A stretch of 64,000 nucleotides of DNA from Theropithecus gelada (Eukaryota > Chordata > Mammalia > Primates > Cercopithecidae), in contig NC_037671.1 of assembly GCF_003255815.1 (NCBI RefSeq), positions 157,733,333-157,797,332 on the forward strand, read 5' to 3'. Below are positions 1-12,265 of this stretch, one piece after another. Position 1 is the first letter of the stretch. Each line of letters begins with the position of its first letter. Below the pieces are notes generated by a model. The model did no database searches. It saw only the letters and a program-made list of their open reading frames with translations, and was not told the DNA's origin. Both the position numbers and the translations under genes were made by a program.

Positions 1-124
1 CTCTGTTTTGGTACCAGTACCATGCTGTTTTGGTTACTGTAGCCTTGTAGTATAGTTTGAAGTCAGGTAGCGTGATGCCTCCAGCTTTGTTCTTTTGACT
101 TAGGATTGTCTTGGCGATGCGGGT
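1..124 (-). mobile_element. L1 (LINE-1) ORF2 fragment
   Basis: This stretch is nearly the same as 58110-58235 inside the long antisense L1 of this window, which makes it L1 ORF2 on the minus strand. Similarity stops near 124, where the text changes to unrelated AT-rich DNA. The element continues off the left edge. It is a non-functional fragment. Confidence 0.9.
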
Positions 125-780
125 GAAGGTTGTTTTAAAAATAAAATAGAATACTTCCCATATTTGCTATAATTATACTTCCCACAAAACATGCAAAAGA
201 TATGTGAGAAAATGTTTCTAATTTACATAGTGTCTCCTAAAAGTTGGTTTGAGCTTGGAAAAGAGCTAAAACAATAAATATTTTAAGGGTGTTTATGGGC
301 AACTACTAATTTGTTCTAAGCTTACATTTCATATATTTAAACCCTATTATAATGACACAGTTCTTGACATACACTGTGATACTCATGCTTTTAGATAGTT
401 TACATACTTTATTTAAACAATTCTCATTGATTTACTCCATAAAGTTTGATTTTAAATTGTCTAGGAACAAAGATTATGGACTTTTTTGTTCTTTAAGAGT
501 TTCCTGGTGATTATCTAAGTATTTAGTATATATAAGTTACTAAACAAATCAACTAACATATTTATTGCCCACTTATTATGTGAAATATTCAAAAATAGGA
601 ATTGAAGATCATTTAAGAGAAAAAATGTTTATTGCATTATACTTGTCCCCAATCATGAGGAAACAATCTATGTACACATAGAAAAGAGTAACTATGGGGC
701 AGCACATAGTGACAAACAAGTGACAAAGTTAATGTTAATGTAGATGGGTAAGTAGCCATACAGAGGAGCAGAAGGGATAG
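125..780. other. AT-rich unique-looking DNA
   Basis: No gene or clear repeat is visible. A weak L2-like phrase near 555-640 ('cacttattatgtg') could be an ancient L2 end, but it is too short to call. Confidence 0.4.
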
Positions 781-784
781 TCAT

Positions 785-832
785 GAGCCTGCCATATAGT
801 AGGTGCTTAACAATTGTTGTTTGAGTGAATAT
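785..832 (+). repeat. L2 or MIR 3' end scrap
   Basis: The phrase 'atagtaggtgcttaacaa' followed by a 'tgtttgagtgaat' tail matches the shared 3' core of L2/MIR elements on the plus strand. Confidence 0.5.
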
Positions 833-839
833 ATTTGTT

Positions 840-1025
840 AAATTAATTACCCAATAAGTACTTATTGTCCCTTATTCTCATAACAGCCCTGAAAGATGGC
901 ATTATTAGCGTCACTTTTGATAAGAAGAAAATAGACCTTCACAGAGGTTCTAGGTAGCAAGCATTCCAAGTGGTACAGTAGGGGGTTTCATAGCCATATC
1001 TGTTTGACTCAAAGATCTATGCTTC
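840..1025 (-). repeat. MIR (SINE), antisense
   Basis: The order of landmarks is that of an inverted MIR: a 'cataacagccctgaaagatg' type start, a degraded 'cacagaggt' block, a degraded 'caagtggtaca' block and a final 'gtttgactc'. The copy is old and divergent. Confidence 0.65.
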
Positions 1026-1104
1026 CCCTCTCCAATTACATTGCTTCTTGCAGATAGAATGTTTTTGCTATGGTCACCTTGAAAAGGTGGACCTGCTTTT
1101 GAAA

Positions 1105-1235
1105 GGATGTTCATTTGTTAAGTCATTCTTGCAACAAATACTGACCACTCACAATATACCACATACTATCCTAGGCACTGGAGATATGATAGTGAGTAAA
1201 AAGTGGACAACGTCCCTTATGAAATTTAAAGTCTC
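1105..1235 (-). repeat. L2 3' end, antisense
   Basis: The text around 'ccacatactatcctaggcac' followed by 'ggagatatgatagtgag' is the inverted L2 3' terminus. It probably belongs with the L2 at 1590-2420, with an L1 3' end inserted between them. Confidence 0.65.
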
Positions 1236-1317
1236 TTCAAAAAGATAGCAATAAAAATACCACATACCAAAAACAAAGTAGTTAGAAAGAATGAATAAGA
1301 CCTACTATTTGCTAGCA

Positions 1318-1455
1318 CAACAGGGTACTGTAGTCAGTAATGAATTAATTGTACATTTCAAAATAACTAAAAGAGTATAATTAGATTGTTTGTAACAAAA
1401 AGAATAAATGCTTGAGGGAATGGAAAAATATCACAAAATTCGATCAAAAGTTGAA
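1318..1455 (+). mobile_element. L1 3' end (L1MA/L1PB type)
   Basis: The block 'ataactaaaagagtataatt' then 'ggataaatgcttgag'-like text is the 3'UTR end of a middle-aged L1. A second copy of the same segment lies at 11140-11375. It is truncated at the 5' end. Confidence 0.75.
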
Positions 1456-1589
1456 AATTTGAATTGTATGAGAAAGAAGATATGCGTGGTACTAAAGAGC
1501 TTACAGTAAATAGATTTGGTCTTATTAAGGTGTCAGGATCCTAAAGTCTGAAGAGTAAGTAAGCTTGAACTTCACAATTTGGAAAATAA

Positions 1590-2420
1590 AGAATATTCCC
1601 GATCCAAAGGATGAGGGGCAAAAGAGAAAATGGTGATTAAGAAGGTCTAATTATGGCCAAGGGGATCATGGTGCAAGATGGAGCTTAAACAGCAGGTAGG
1701 CACAAGGCCATTCTGGGTCTGAAAAGTCATTGTAAATAGTTTTTCCTTTTTCTGAGATCAATGGCAAACCAGTGAAAAGTTTTAGCTGGGGAATAGTGAG
1801 GTTGAGGGAGCAGTGGAGAACATATGACAGAACGTGCAGATGGATTAAATAAGGCCAAGGTGGATTTGGGTAGACCAGAGGGGAGGCTTTTTTTACACCA
1901 GCCAAGAGATTGTGGTGGCTAGTACTACAGAGTTCATAATAAAGAATTAGAAAAAGGAATAGATTTCAGAGCTTATTTAGGAGATAAATTAGCATAATTT
2001 CATGAAGGATAGAATGTAGCAAGGAGTTTGTTAAAGAAAAGGTAAGTCTCAAGGATGAGCTCAGGTTCCTGGTTTATATAACTTGATAGATATTAGTTCC
2101 CTTCACCGTGAACAAGAAACAAAGTCTGGAGGAGAAAATCATGACTTTATTTTTTGACATACTAAATTTGCAGTACACTTGAGACTGGTTGGTAGACATA
2201 TGAAATCAGCTACTGATTATATGCATCTGTAACTCAAACAAAGGTCTTAGCTAGAGAGATAAATCTGTGGGTCATCTGAGTGGAGGTGGTGATTGAAGTT
2301 GTGAGTGTAAATGAGATCACCTAGGGAGAGATATAGAGAAAGCAGAGGAAAGGACTACTAAGCACAAGGCAGCAACAACATTTAATGGCCAAGTAGAAGA
2401 AAATGTGCTTCTTAAAGAGA
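1590..2420 (-). repeat. L2 (LINE-2) internal part, antisense
   Basis: Several phrases match inverted L2 ORF2 sequence in order: 'caatggcaaaccagtgaaaa', 'caaggatgagctcaggttcc', and 'gagatcacctagggagagat' near 2310. The strand is minus. It contains no intact reading frame; short minus-strand frames here are by-products. Confidence 0.7.
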
Positions 2421-2734
2421 CAGAGGCCTGGTCTTCATCTGTGACTTGGCCTGGACTCACCCCTACTGGGGCGGAAAGAAACAAATAAAATAGAATGAAT
2501 GAATAAAGAGAGTGAGAGGTAGAAAGTAAGAGAGTATTATACCTGAAAACCATGGAAAATAGTAAAATTAAAAGAAGGGACCAGTAACATTGAAGGTTTT
2601 GCAAGATCATCTGAAATACTTTACATGGAGCTAGAGAAGAAAGGGAATGTCTGACTGCCTCCCTTCCTGCTACAAAGAATTGAAGTGGAGATATAAATTA
2701 CTCTTTTCTTATTACTGGAAAATATTCATTGAAT

Positions 2735-2800
2735 GGATGGATAGATAGATAGGTAGACAGACATAGACATAGACATAGATATAGATGCAGATATGGATAT
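2735..2800. repeat. Degenerate (GATA/GACATA)n tandem repeat
   Basis: Runs of 'gatagatagatag' pass into 'agacatagacatagacatag' and then 'gatatagatgcagatatgg'. This is a two-phase short tandem repeat. Confidence 0.85.
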
Positions 2801-3199
2801 AAAACCTAGTCCATTTCTGAATAATTGCTACCCAGGGGACCTTAGGGCTATTGAACCTATTTCGTCCAGCACTACCCCCAGTTTCCTTGCCAGTAGATTG
2901 CCCCATAGAGATAGTACTTACATTACTGATAGAAAACCTGCTGTTGTTAATTTCCCAAACACACAGCTATTTCAAGATGAAAACTTTCACATAAAGGAAA
3001 CTTTTTAAAGGGTTTTTTAATGTGCTTCATTTGGAAAGTCAACTTATATCCTCAAAATAACTTGAAATTCTTTTCAAACTTGGTTTTAACAAAATATTTT
3101 TTGTTGCCTCATTGGGATTGGAAGAAATGTCTTGTCATTTAAGAAAAAGCTTTAAATATGTGCATACATTTAGAACTAAAATGATTTAAGTAAGAAAAT

Positions 3200-3370
3200 G
3201 ACTAGATCACAGGATCCCAGAGACAGCCTAGAAAGAGGAAAAATTGGGAAGTGGATACTAGATCAGATGCTGTTGCAACAGTCCTGATTTAAAATATTTC
3301 TAGTTCTAGACATCTACAGTGGGAAATGGGAATGGGAAAAAAATCAGTTTCTGGAAATAGGTAGAAAAAT
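3200..3370 (-). repeat. Probable L2 fragment, antisense
   Basis: Words such as 'gtggatactagatcagatgctg' in shortened form and 'aaattgatatgatgccaaga' fit inverted L2 sequence, but the copy is very diverged. Confidence 0.35.
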
Positions 3371-3414
3371 TGATATGATGCCAAGACTAAGTAGAAGTGA
3401 AGACATAGAGTTGA

Positions 3415-3560
3415 GATTCAGCAAATGTCTCCATTTTGTGGAAGAGGAAATTCAGAGAGATGTGATAATATGTCCCCAAACACTTGTTTAATAAGTTGCA
3501 GACCTGGCATCTATGGTTTAGACTTCTGACTTCAAATGCAAGGCATTATCTAATATAAAG
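3415..3560 (-). repeat. MIR, antisense
   Basis: The order 'ctccattttgtggaagagga', 'ttcagagagatgtgataat', then 'gacctggcatctatgg' is that of an inverted MIR core. Confidence 0.6.
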
Positions 3561-3589
3561 CCATAACAAATGCTGATAGAAAAACAACT

Positions 3590-3935
3590 TAAATATATAG
3601 AAACAGAGAGTAGAAAGGTCACCAGGGGCAGGGGGGTAGAGGAAATGGAGAGATAAAAGGTCAAAGGGCACAAAGTTTCAATTATGCAGAAGGAACATGT
3701 CTAGGAACCTAACGTACAGTATAAATATGATAACTAAAAATGTTGTATCTGGAAATTTGCAAAGAGATTAGATTTTAGGTACTTTTGCTACATACATACA
3801 CGCAAAAGGTAACTATATGAGATGATGAGATGATACATTTATTTGTTTGACTGTGGTAATTATTTCATTATGTATATGTAGATCAAAGCATCATGTTGCG
3901 TATCATAAATATATACAATAAAAAGAGCTAAAATA
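3590..3935 (+). mobile_element. L1M 3'UTR (L1MB-like)
   Basis: The sequence follows the old L1 3' terminus in order: 'aggtcaccaggggcaggggg', 'gtcaaagggcacaaagtttc', 'attatgcagaaggaacatg', 'catcatgttgcgtatcataa' and an A-rich 'atatatacaataaaaag' end. It is 5'-truncated. Confidence 0.85.
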
Positions 3936-5815
3936 AGTAACAAAAATTTCATGGAAGTATGTTCTATGAAACACATTTGATTAAGAAACAAAATGAGTCA
4001 GAACTCTCTTTCTGATGGAAAAGTAGCTTCCTCAAATGAGTCCTTTCTTGTAAAGAACTAGTTAATCACCACTAGCTCTTGATGGAGAATGAAGAGAGTG
4101 AGGATGGTCTATTCTGGGCTACTGTGTGGTCCCTGGCTGGCCACACTGAAGACGCACACTCTCAACACAGTTGAACCAGGATAGGTGGTTGGACTCACAC
4201 CTGCTGGCTCGGTTCCATAGTGAGCTACCACACTGGAAGAAATGACATAGTGACTATGGATTAATTCATGCCCAAGCCCTCAAACTTCCTATGAAAGGAT
4301 TTCAGGAAAAAAAGAAAAAGAGCAAAGTTGATCATTTCTCCTTATTTTTTCTTTTTTTTTTTTAGCTGAGGGAAAAAGAGTGTGAAAAAAAGACAAACAT
4401 CTTGCAAATAAATAGAAAATGAGGCCTTTAAAGACATTGTTTATACACCCCAAAGAAATCAGCTCTTATTTCAGTCAGGATCACAGAAGCCTTGGATATA
4501 TTTTATATTTTCTTTTCAGAAGTGTAAAAAAATACTTAAAAGTGCATATATAGACTGAACATAGATTTATTGCCAATGACTTTTGTAAGGCGGGTGGATT
4601 GAGGCCGCTAATGTAGGTTTATGAGTACAGCTGGTCCATTTAACAGCAGGTTTATAGGCACTCCTCAAGAGCAGCCCATGTCTGTGGAAGGTATGGTATC
4701 ACACAAACTCTGTTGGACAGATGGGCCCATCTATGGGCAATGCACTATAAACCAACCCATAACTACCGCAGCTGTGACCATAAACCGTTTTAGAAAACAA
4801 CTAGAAAAATCTGACGTAGAAATGTTTGCTGTGTTTCCAAATAGAAAGGTGGAACAGGCAAAGTGAGTGCCAAGGCAATGGCTTGGATGAACTTACCACA
4901 GACTCAGGTTAAACCAACAAAACCTACTTCACTCTTACTCTGCATTGTTTTCATAAATCTCTGTTGAAGGATCAGGGGCAACTCATTTTCTGCTTTTAAA
5001 ATTCTAAGTGCCTGAGACCACTGGTATTCCATTGAACACCTGGTATTCCTCGAAAAAGTCACTGGGATGTTGGTATTTACCTACAATGTTAGTATAGTAT
5101 TTGCTTACACGGGTATACCTTGGAAGATTTGTCTCCTATGTAATGAAGACACATTTCAAAGCTGAGATTTTTCATCTGTTAAGAAGGCATTTTGCTTTTC
5201 CTCTGACATTTTGAAATATTTATTTTTAAAACAATTTTGTGGAAAGGACCACCAGCAGACTAGTTAAGTGCATTATAGAAATAACTATGACAGGATTTTT
5301 GTTTTTGGTTTTCACTAAGGTAGTAAGAGAGCAAGTATACTTAATTCATAGTAAACATGGCTGCTGTCCAAAGCCCCTCGAAGGATAGAACCATCTCTTA
5401 CATATTTTTGTATTTTCATGATGTCAAAAGTTAGAATTTGCAGAGAAGTCACTGTCATTTGGTCAGTATAAGGATTTCGTATTAAGATGGGATACACAAA
5501 TGACAATTTTTTTATTTACTTACATAATACCAACAAAATTTCTCAATTTTCCCTTCTTTTGGTTTAAATTGTGACTGTTGACCAGTCGCAATTGGTGATG
5601 TATACATGTTTCTTTCTATTACCTATTAAATAATATTTTTAAAATGTATATTAAACCATCTAGATTTTATATGCCATTATATTTATTTGAGAGAAGTAAA
5701 CAGTGATTGGAAATGATGTTGTGTGTATGTGAGTCTGCATGTGTTATGTGCGTGTCTGGTCTGTGTTTGTAACCTTATTATGAGACGACCTGGTCCCTGA
5801 TCTCTCTCTGTTGTT
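3936..5815. other. Unique-looking DNA, no gene called
   Basis: No repeat family is recognised. The block 4050-4270 is richer in G and C than its surroundings. A 246-base plus-strand reading frame at 4621-4866 has no recognisable motif, no strong start context and no splice partners, so it is not called a gene. Confidence 0.45.
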
Positions 5816-5817
5816 GT

Positions 5818-5843
5818 TGTTTTTTTTTTTTTTTTTTTTTTTT
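5818..5843. repeat. Poly(T) tract after (TTG)n
   Basis: A short 'gttgttgttgtt' run leads into more than 20 consecutive T. It has no clear SINE attached. Confidence 0.9.
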
Positions 5844-6406
5844 AATTAATTTACTAAATCTGATGAATCTACTTGGACACATTTTGAGTTGCACTGAGAT
5901 CATTTTGTGATTAATTAATATTACTTTGATGAAGGAATCTGTTATTGACTTTACAGCATACTATAGTTAGCAAGTATGATTCATTCCTTTTTAAAAGGAG
6001 GAGTATTCCTTACATTAGAGTCAAATGTTTTTATATTTACCTCTGTAGTTGGTTCCTTTAGTGAACTTGCAAAATAGCTAATAAGAGGCTTAAATTTTAA
6101 ATTTTCATAGTATTTAGTCAGTTTATAGAATATTTATGAAGGCTGATTTGATATCTTGTACATTGTTGTAAAAGATTACATTACTTGTTCTCAAACAGAA
6201 TAAATGGGTGTGGGTAAACTCCCATTTTCTCTAGATGACTTTTTAATTTTTTTTGTCTTTTTGAACCTAGGTGAATAGAAATCAGGGAGTACATGAGTAC
6301 ATATTATTTGGAGAAAATTGGATTACTCAATGCAGAATAACTAAATCATTTCAAGATGACTTTTAACATATTTGAAGAAAATATAGATGACTACTTATGT
6401 GTTTCA

Positions 6407-6718
6407 AAAGAAAATTACACAGAACTATGATTATGTGTCTTTTTCTTCTGAAGAATAATTCAAGTGATTTAATGTGATTATGGTTTAGATGAGAAAGGAA
6501 GTAAAACAGCCTAAAAATCTGGATAAGCATTTAGCAATAATATGAAAGTTGACCTAATTTAGAATTGTAAAATGATACCCAGTGGGATATTTATATTAAT
6601 ACAGTGAACAAACATATGGGATTGGAAATTTCGCATTCAAATAGAAATTTTCAAGTGACCCAGAAAGGTAACTAGATTATTTTATTTATTTGAAGAATAA
6701 ATAATACTACTTGAAGAT
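6407..6718 (+). repeat. Left arm of a local inverted duplication
   Basis: The reverse complement of 9573-9885 aligns along this whole stretch with few differences (about 90% identity by eye). Shared landmarks include 'catatgggattggaaatt' and 'ctggataagcatttagcaat'. The flanks are not similar, so the breakpoints are sharp. I do not recognise it as a known repeat family. Confidence 0.9.
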
Positions 6719-6829
6719 GCCTGAAAAATATTCAGGGTCCAAGAAGTCATCATATTCAAAATTGTCTCTAGTAAAGTCAACCACCTTTGAATGAGACTTA
6801 AAAAACAATTAAAAATAACTTGTAGAGAC

Positions 6830-7028
6830 TTACACATTTCAAATACTTTGATGTATTTTATTTCATTTACTGATTACAATAATCCTTTGAGGTGAGCAGT
6901 TCAGGTATTATTCTTCCATTTTGTAAATGAAGAACCTAAGGCCCAAAGAGATTAGCTGTTTTTCATGATGTCTCACATCTAGTAAGAAGTCTGCCTTCGC
7001 GTTCAACACAAGTCTTGAACTAAAATTC
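6830..7028 (-). repeat. MIR, antisense
   Basis: The text runs 'caataatcctttgaggtgag', 'ccattttgtaaatgaagaac', 'ggcccaaagagattagctg' and ends in 'caacacaagtcttgaac', the order of an inverted MIR. Confidence 0.75.
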
Positions 7029-7029
7029 A

Positions 7030-8525
7030 CATATTACCTAAGTAGAGGAGGGTAAAAGAAATCCAATTCCAATCCAATTCCACTACTGATGATATTATTA
7101 CTGTTGCACTGGAAGCCAAAAAAAAAAAAAAAAAGTCTCATAGGAAACAGAATGCAGGACAGTTACATTTATTGTAAGAGGACCATTGAAAAATGTTGCC
7201 ATTTATAGCGCTGGTTTGGGAGGGAAAAGTTAGGTCACACTCTGCACAGCTGAAGGGAGGAGCTGAATGAGCACATTGGTGATGAGGTATGAGATATTAA
7301 GATGAAAGGACCAAAACACGAACGTCACTATTTGACTAGAACTGGTCCCACATGGGTATCAAAGTGAACCAAAGCAACTGTGGAAAATAACAACATATCT
7401 TTCTTTTGTTTTTAATTTTCTCATATTTTTAATATATAAAATGATAGCTCTTCACTTTAGCAACCTTGGGTAGAAGATGGAAGAAAAAAAACACATCAGA
7501 AGGAACTATTTCATTCAGCCACCACATCTGTTCCAGTACAACTGGACATTCCAAAAATCTTTTGTGCTTGTTCTATCATGCCAGATATTCTATCTGTTAG
7601 AGAAGAGGTCACAAAATATTATCTAAAAATCTGAGCATTTAATTTATTTTAACTTTAATTTTTGTATTGTTCAGTGATTACATAATTTGCTGCATATTCC
7701 TTTAAGTTTATAATTTAATCTTAGCTGAATTATTATAAATATAATAATATAGTGTGGTTCATTTCCATTTGATAATATCTTGAAGAAATGTTAAATATTC
7801 TCATCTATATATTTTTCCTATTTCATGATGAGGATTTTGAACTTAATTCTTAGACATAAGGAGCCATAGATAATCTTACTTTATTTAATCCTCTCTTCTT
7901 TATTTCTTCCGTTTGCTTGCCTTCTTTAACATTGATCAAGTTTTTCCATTCCTTTTTCCTCCCATTACTATTTGAAAGTCTTATAGTCTATTTCTCTATA
8001 AGAGATCAGCCTTAAAATTTAACATGCTACTGTTCTTAACACAGTCTGAGGTTCTTAGAAACCCTAACTTTTTTCCTAGCCAGTAAAGGAACATTGAAGT
8101 ATCTTCACTCCAATTTATTTCCTCTATGTAACAGTTATCCACTATTTTACTTCCACTTTATTTTTATATACTTCCAAATGAGTCATTTAAAAATATATAA
8201 CCAAATCTTATATATCATTGTTCAACCACTGACCAATTTTATTTCACATCATTGCTTTTTGCATTCTATATATTCCTTCTGTGTTAAATTTTCTTCTTAA
8301 AATGCATTTTAAGAGTTTTATTCAGAGAAAAACTTGTCAATTATAAACTCCTTCAGAATCTTTGTCTCAAAACTCCCTTAGAGTGTTTACCTTTAAACCC
8401 CTTTCTTGAAAAAGTTGATTTATTTGTTTTGCAGTTGTTTTCACTTAGCACAACGACTTGATATTCCATTTTCTTCTGACTACATCCTTGCTGAAGGAAT
8501 CTGCTTTAATCTAATCATTGTTCTT
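7030..8525. other. Unique-looking AT-rich DNA
   Basis: It contains an A17 tract near 7117 and otherwise no recognised repeat or gene. The small plus-strand frame at 8094-8300 is low-complexity hydrophobic text from AT-rich DNA and is not a supported gene. Confidence 0.4.
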
Positions 8526-8529
8526 TTGT

Positions 8530-9340
8530 AAGCAAAGGGTTTTTTCTTTTTTTAAAAAAAAAAAAAGATTTTCTATAATTGTGGGTTTCTGCAATAATTC
8601 ATTTAGATGGGGAGTTACTTTTACTTATCATGCTTGGTATAATATTTCTTTAATTTGAGTATTCAAGCCTTCATCAATTTAGAAAAATTGTCAAGGGTCA
8701 ACTCTTTAAATATTGCCTTCTTCCTATTCTCCTTTTTTTAAATTTTCCACATGGAACTTACAAATAGATTGTATCTTGTCATTCTATATTCCATATCTCT
8801 TAATCTCATTCATGTTTTCCAACACTTAATCTCTACCTTTTCTATCTTTGGAACAATTTCTTAGTTTTTATTTTTTAAAACAAAGTTATCTGTCTTCCAG
8901 TTTAGCAATTTTATTTTACCTGTGCGTATTATTTGATTCTTTTTCAAGTCTGACAATTTTATTTTCATGATGCTTTTTTGTTCTTATATAGTTTCAACTT
9001 TTCCTTTTGTGTTTTTAATCATTAAAAAAATACTTATTCTGTATATTCTGTCAAATTATTTCTATTATTTCACGCTATTGAGGTCTAAATGCGCTGTTTC
9101 TTATGCCTTCTGAATCTTGTTCATGGAAGTATATCCCTGGATATTTTATTATTCTGAATTATAAATCCTATACTATAGGAGTCACAGTATCAGCTCATGA
9201 GCTAACCATGCTGATGTTCAGTTCTCATTTTATTCCAAGCACATAGGGAAACTTACTTTTGGTGAATTTCAGCTATGTGTTTAGAAGACATGTTTTTATT
9301 TTATCTCGAATTTCTGTGTGTTGGAGGTGAGTGGGCTTAC
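8530..9340 (-). mobile_element. Ancient L1-like (L1M or HAL1) antisense, ORF1 side
   Basis: Degenerate phrases such as 'tcttcttcctattctcc', 'ccatatctcttaatctcatt' and 'catgatgcttttttgttctt' follow the order seen in antisense L1M/HAL1 ORF1 regions. The copy is very diverged and its limits are uncertain. A similar stretch lies at 63700-64000. Confidence 0.45.
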
Positions 9341-9572
9341 AGGCTGGCATTATGCCTAGTTACACGTGGATGAAAAAAGGTATTGAACTTGCTTCTGGTA
9401 GAAACTTTACCTAAATACATAAAACTAGGAAGAATTAAAAGTCAGTTTTTTAATTTTGGTCCTCAGACTAATGCATTATAGGGATTATTACAGTCATTAC
9501 TGAATCTCCAAGACAACAACAACAACAAAAAAAACCCAAAGTAAGAATTTGATCAAAATTCAAATGAAGCCT

Positions 9573-9885
9573 TGTCTTCACAGTTGTATTATTAATTCTT
9601 CAAATAAACTATTCTAGTTACTTTCTAGGGTGATTCAAAAATTTCTATTTGAATGCAAAATTTCCAATCCCATATGTTTGTTCATTGTATTAATATAAAT
9701 ATCCCACAGGGTGTCATTTTACAATTCTGAATTAGGTCACCTTTCATATTATTGCTAAATGCTTATCCAGATTTTGGGGCTGTTTTGCTTCCTTTTCCAT
9801 ATAAACCATAATCACATTAAATCACTTGAATTTTTCTTCAGAAGAAAAAGACACATAAGACTCATAGTTCTATGTAATTTTTTTT
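9573..9885 (-). repeat. Right arm of a local inverted duplication
   Basis: This is the inverted partner of 6407-6718, about 2.85 kb away. Differences are mostly single substitutions and a few 1-2 bp gaps. If single-stranded, the two arms could pair over about 310 bp. Confidence 0.9.
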
Positions 9886-11135
9886 CATGATTTATCAGTT
9901 TTCCTTCCTCTGTGGTGTACTTGAAATAAGACTACGAATCTACAAAGTTGGACCCAGAATAGGAGATTTGGTTGCTTCCTGCCTCTTTTGCATCAGTAAT
10001 ATGTATTTTATTTCAAGGAAAAAACTTTAGAAGGTTTTCTGTAGTAGAGTGACTAATTTACTATCCTCCTGGGTAGCAGTAATATTCATGCCAAGAAATT
10101 ATGAACGTTTTATATATCTATGGTTTTTACCCTGGTGGCCCTCCACTTACTGGCAAAATAATGTGGGAATCACATGAAACAGATGGCCTGTGAATCAGTG
10201 TAAACATACATATAGTATGAAAATAAATGTAGCAAGTGTATGCATATGAATGCACATTTACGAGTAAATACTAATATTATAATTGTTAAAAGTACACTAT
10301 TGGTGTAAATCACAGAAGTGTTCATAAAATAAAAATTCATGTAAATTAGATTTACATACAAGGTAATTCTGTGTAAATGGCTTTATAAAGAAAAAATATT
10401 CATTTTGTAGATATGATCTAACCCAAGGATTCCAAATCCTTCTGTACTTTACAAATAAAAGAAAACTTGGTGAAATTTAAATCGCAAAGAATTTATTTTT
10501 ATTGTATTAGTCTTACCTATTTTTTTTATTTGTCAAATTATAGCATTCCCGTCAGTTCTGCTAAGCTATTTGGGAGTTATTTGGGTATTAAAAGAAATAA
10601 ATAGCAACAACAGCAAACCAAGAAGAAATTCAACTTATACAGCAGAGAAACAGGACAAAAATTGACAGCCTGCTTTTGATTTTTAAAACAGGCAATTAAA
10701 TGAGAATGTATTTTTCAAGTCTCATCAGTGTAGCCTTAAAGATTAGGAAAGGGTCAGTTTTCTAAGCTTTAGGCCTTACGAAGATTCCTGGAATTGCGAA
10801 AAATAAAAATATCTAACCAGCAGAGTATGAGTGAAGTGACCAATTCCATATCTGATGCATAAAAACATCCTACTTGATCCTCCACACTCTGTCTTCCCTG
10901 ATCTACTGGCCAGATGCAGATCATCGGCCGAGGATCCATGAAATGGAAGAATCCACAGTACTTGAAGAACCACGTGATAAACTTCCCATTTATCAGGATA
11001 TCCATATTGGACTTACATGAGTAAGAAACAGATTGATGGATTTAAGCCACTGAGATTTGGGTCTTTGTTATATTAGATAGCATTATATAACTATTAAAAA
11101 TATGGTAAAAGAAGTTTGATAGCACCATTTGTTAG
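9886..11135. other. Unique-looking DNA
   Basis: No repeat family or gene is recognised. Two overlapping minus-strand frames near 10769-11005 have no recognisable domains. Confidence 0.4.
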
Positions 11136-11139
11136 CATG

Positions 11140-11375
11140 ACAGGTTGACCATAGTCAATAATAATTTAATTATACATTTAAAAATAACTAAAAGAGTATA
11201 ACTGGATTGTTTATAATGCAAAGGATAAATGCTTGAGATGATGGATACTCCATTTACCCTGATGTGATTATTGCACATATTTTGTCTGTATCAAAAATAG
11301 CCGATATACCCCGTAAATACAGATACCAACTATGTACTAACAAAAGTTAAAAATTTAAAAATTGAAAAAAGAGAT
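11140..11375 (+). mobile_element. L1 3' end (L1MA/L1PB type) with A-rich tail
   Basis: It has 'gaccatagtcaataataatt', 'aataactaaaagagtataac', 'aatgcttgagatgatggata' and an A-rich end, the same family segment as 1318-1455. It is 5'-truncated. Confidence 0.85.
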
Positions 11376-11654
11376 ATTCGAAACCTACATTTCTAGCAAT
11401 CACAGAGGTTATTTGAAAAATAGCAAATTCTAATTTGCATATAAAAATAACTTATTTTAATAATTGTTTAGCTGTTAATAAATGAGACAAAAAATAAATG
11501 CTAAAGATACTTGGCTTTGAGGAATAACGGACTTTTTAGAATAAAGTTTTAAGGTAGAAAATCTGAGCATATCAACCTAGCAATGAATAAGCTCTCCAGT
11601 AACCAAACTAGACCCTGTGATGGGATCATCTGTCAAGGGATGACACTATATATT

Positions 11655-12265
11655 TTATTAGTTATCTATTGCTCCATAATAACTTATCCCCAAACTAAGC
11701 ATCATTTGGGATAACATTATTATCCCAAAACTAAACATTGTATCCCAAAACTAAACATCAAATAAGAAACATTTGTTATCTCACACCGTTTCTGACGGTC
11801 AGGAGCTTAGCTGGTGGCCTTCATGAGGTTGCTGTCAAGATGTTGGCTGGGTCTACAGTGATCTGCATGCTCAACCGGGGCCTGACAATCCACTTTCAAG
11901 CTCCATGATGGCTGGCAGACCTTAATTCTTCATTACGTGAACCTCTGCCTCTTCAATGGGCTGTGTAAGTGTTCTCATCACGTTACATCTGACTTCCTCA
12001 ACAGCACTAATGAGAAAGAGAGACAGAGGGAGATGGAGAGAGAGAATTCGGAGAGAAGCCTCATCAGGAGGAAAACCTCATCCCCAGGAAAGCCTCAGTC
12101 TTTTATATCTTAGTCTCAGAAGTGATATATATCTCTTCTGCCATATTCCACTGCTCATACCCACCAAACCTAGTGCCATGAGAGAGGGCAATACAGGAGG
12201 CTAAGAATACAAGGAGGCAGAGATCACTCGGGGAGCATTTTGGAGGCTGGCTCCAGCATACATAA
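11655..12265 (+). mobile_element. MaLR/ERVL-type LTR-like repeat, family unsure
   Basis: The text begins 'ttagttatctattgctccat' and goes on through a 'tcaggagcttagctggtggc' block, 'gctccatgatggctggcaga' and 'ctcagaagtgat'. This matches a common old mammalian repeat that I associate with MaLR/ERVL LTRs. The first 100 bp carry a palindromic local rearrangement reported as a finding. The frames at 11956-12204 and 12103-12471 fall in or next to this repeat and are not genes. Confidence 0.5.

Noticed and set aside
4621..4866. 81-codon plus-strand ORF in unique DNA
   Set aside because: No recognisable domain, no splice or promoter context, and a length expected by chance.
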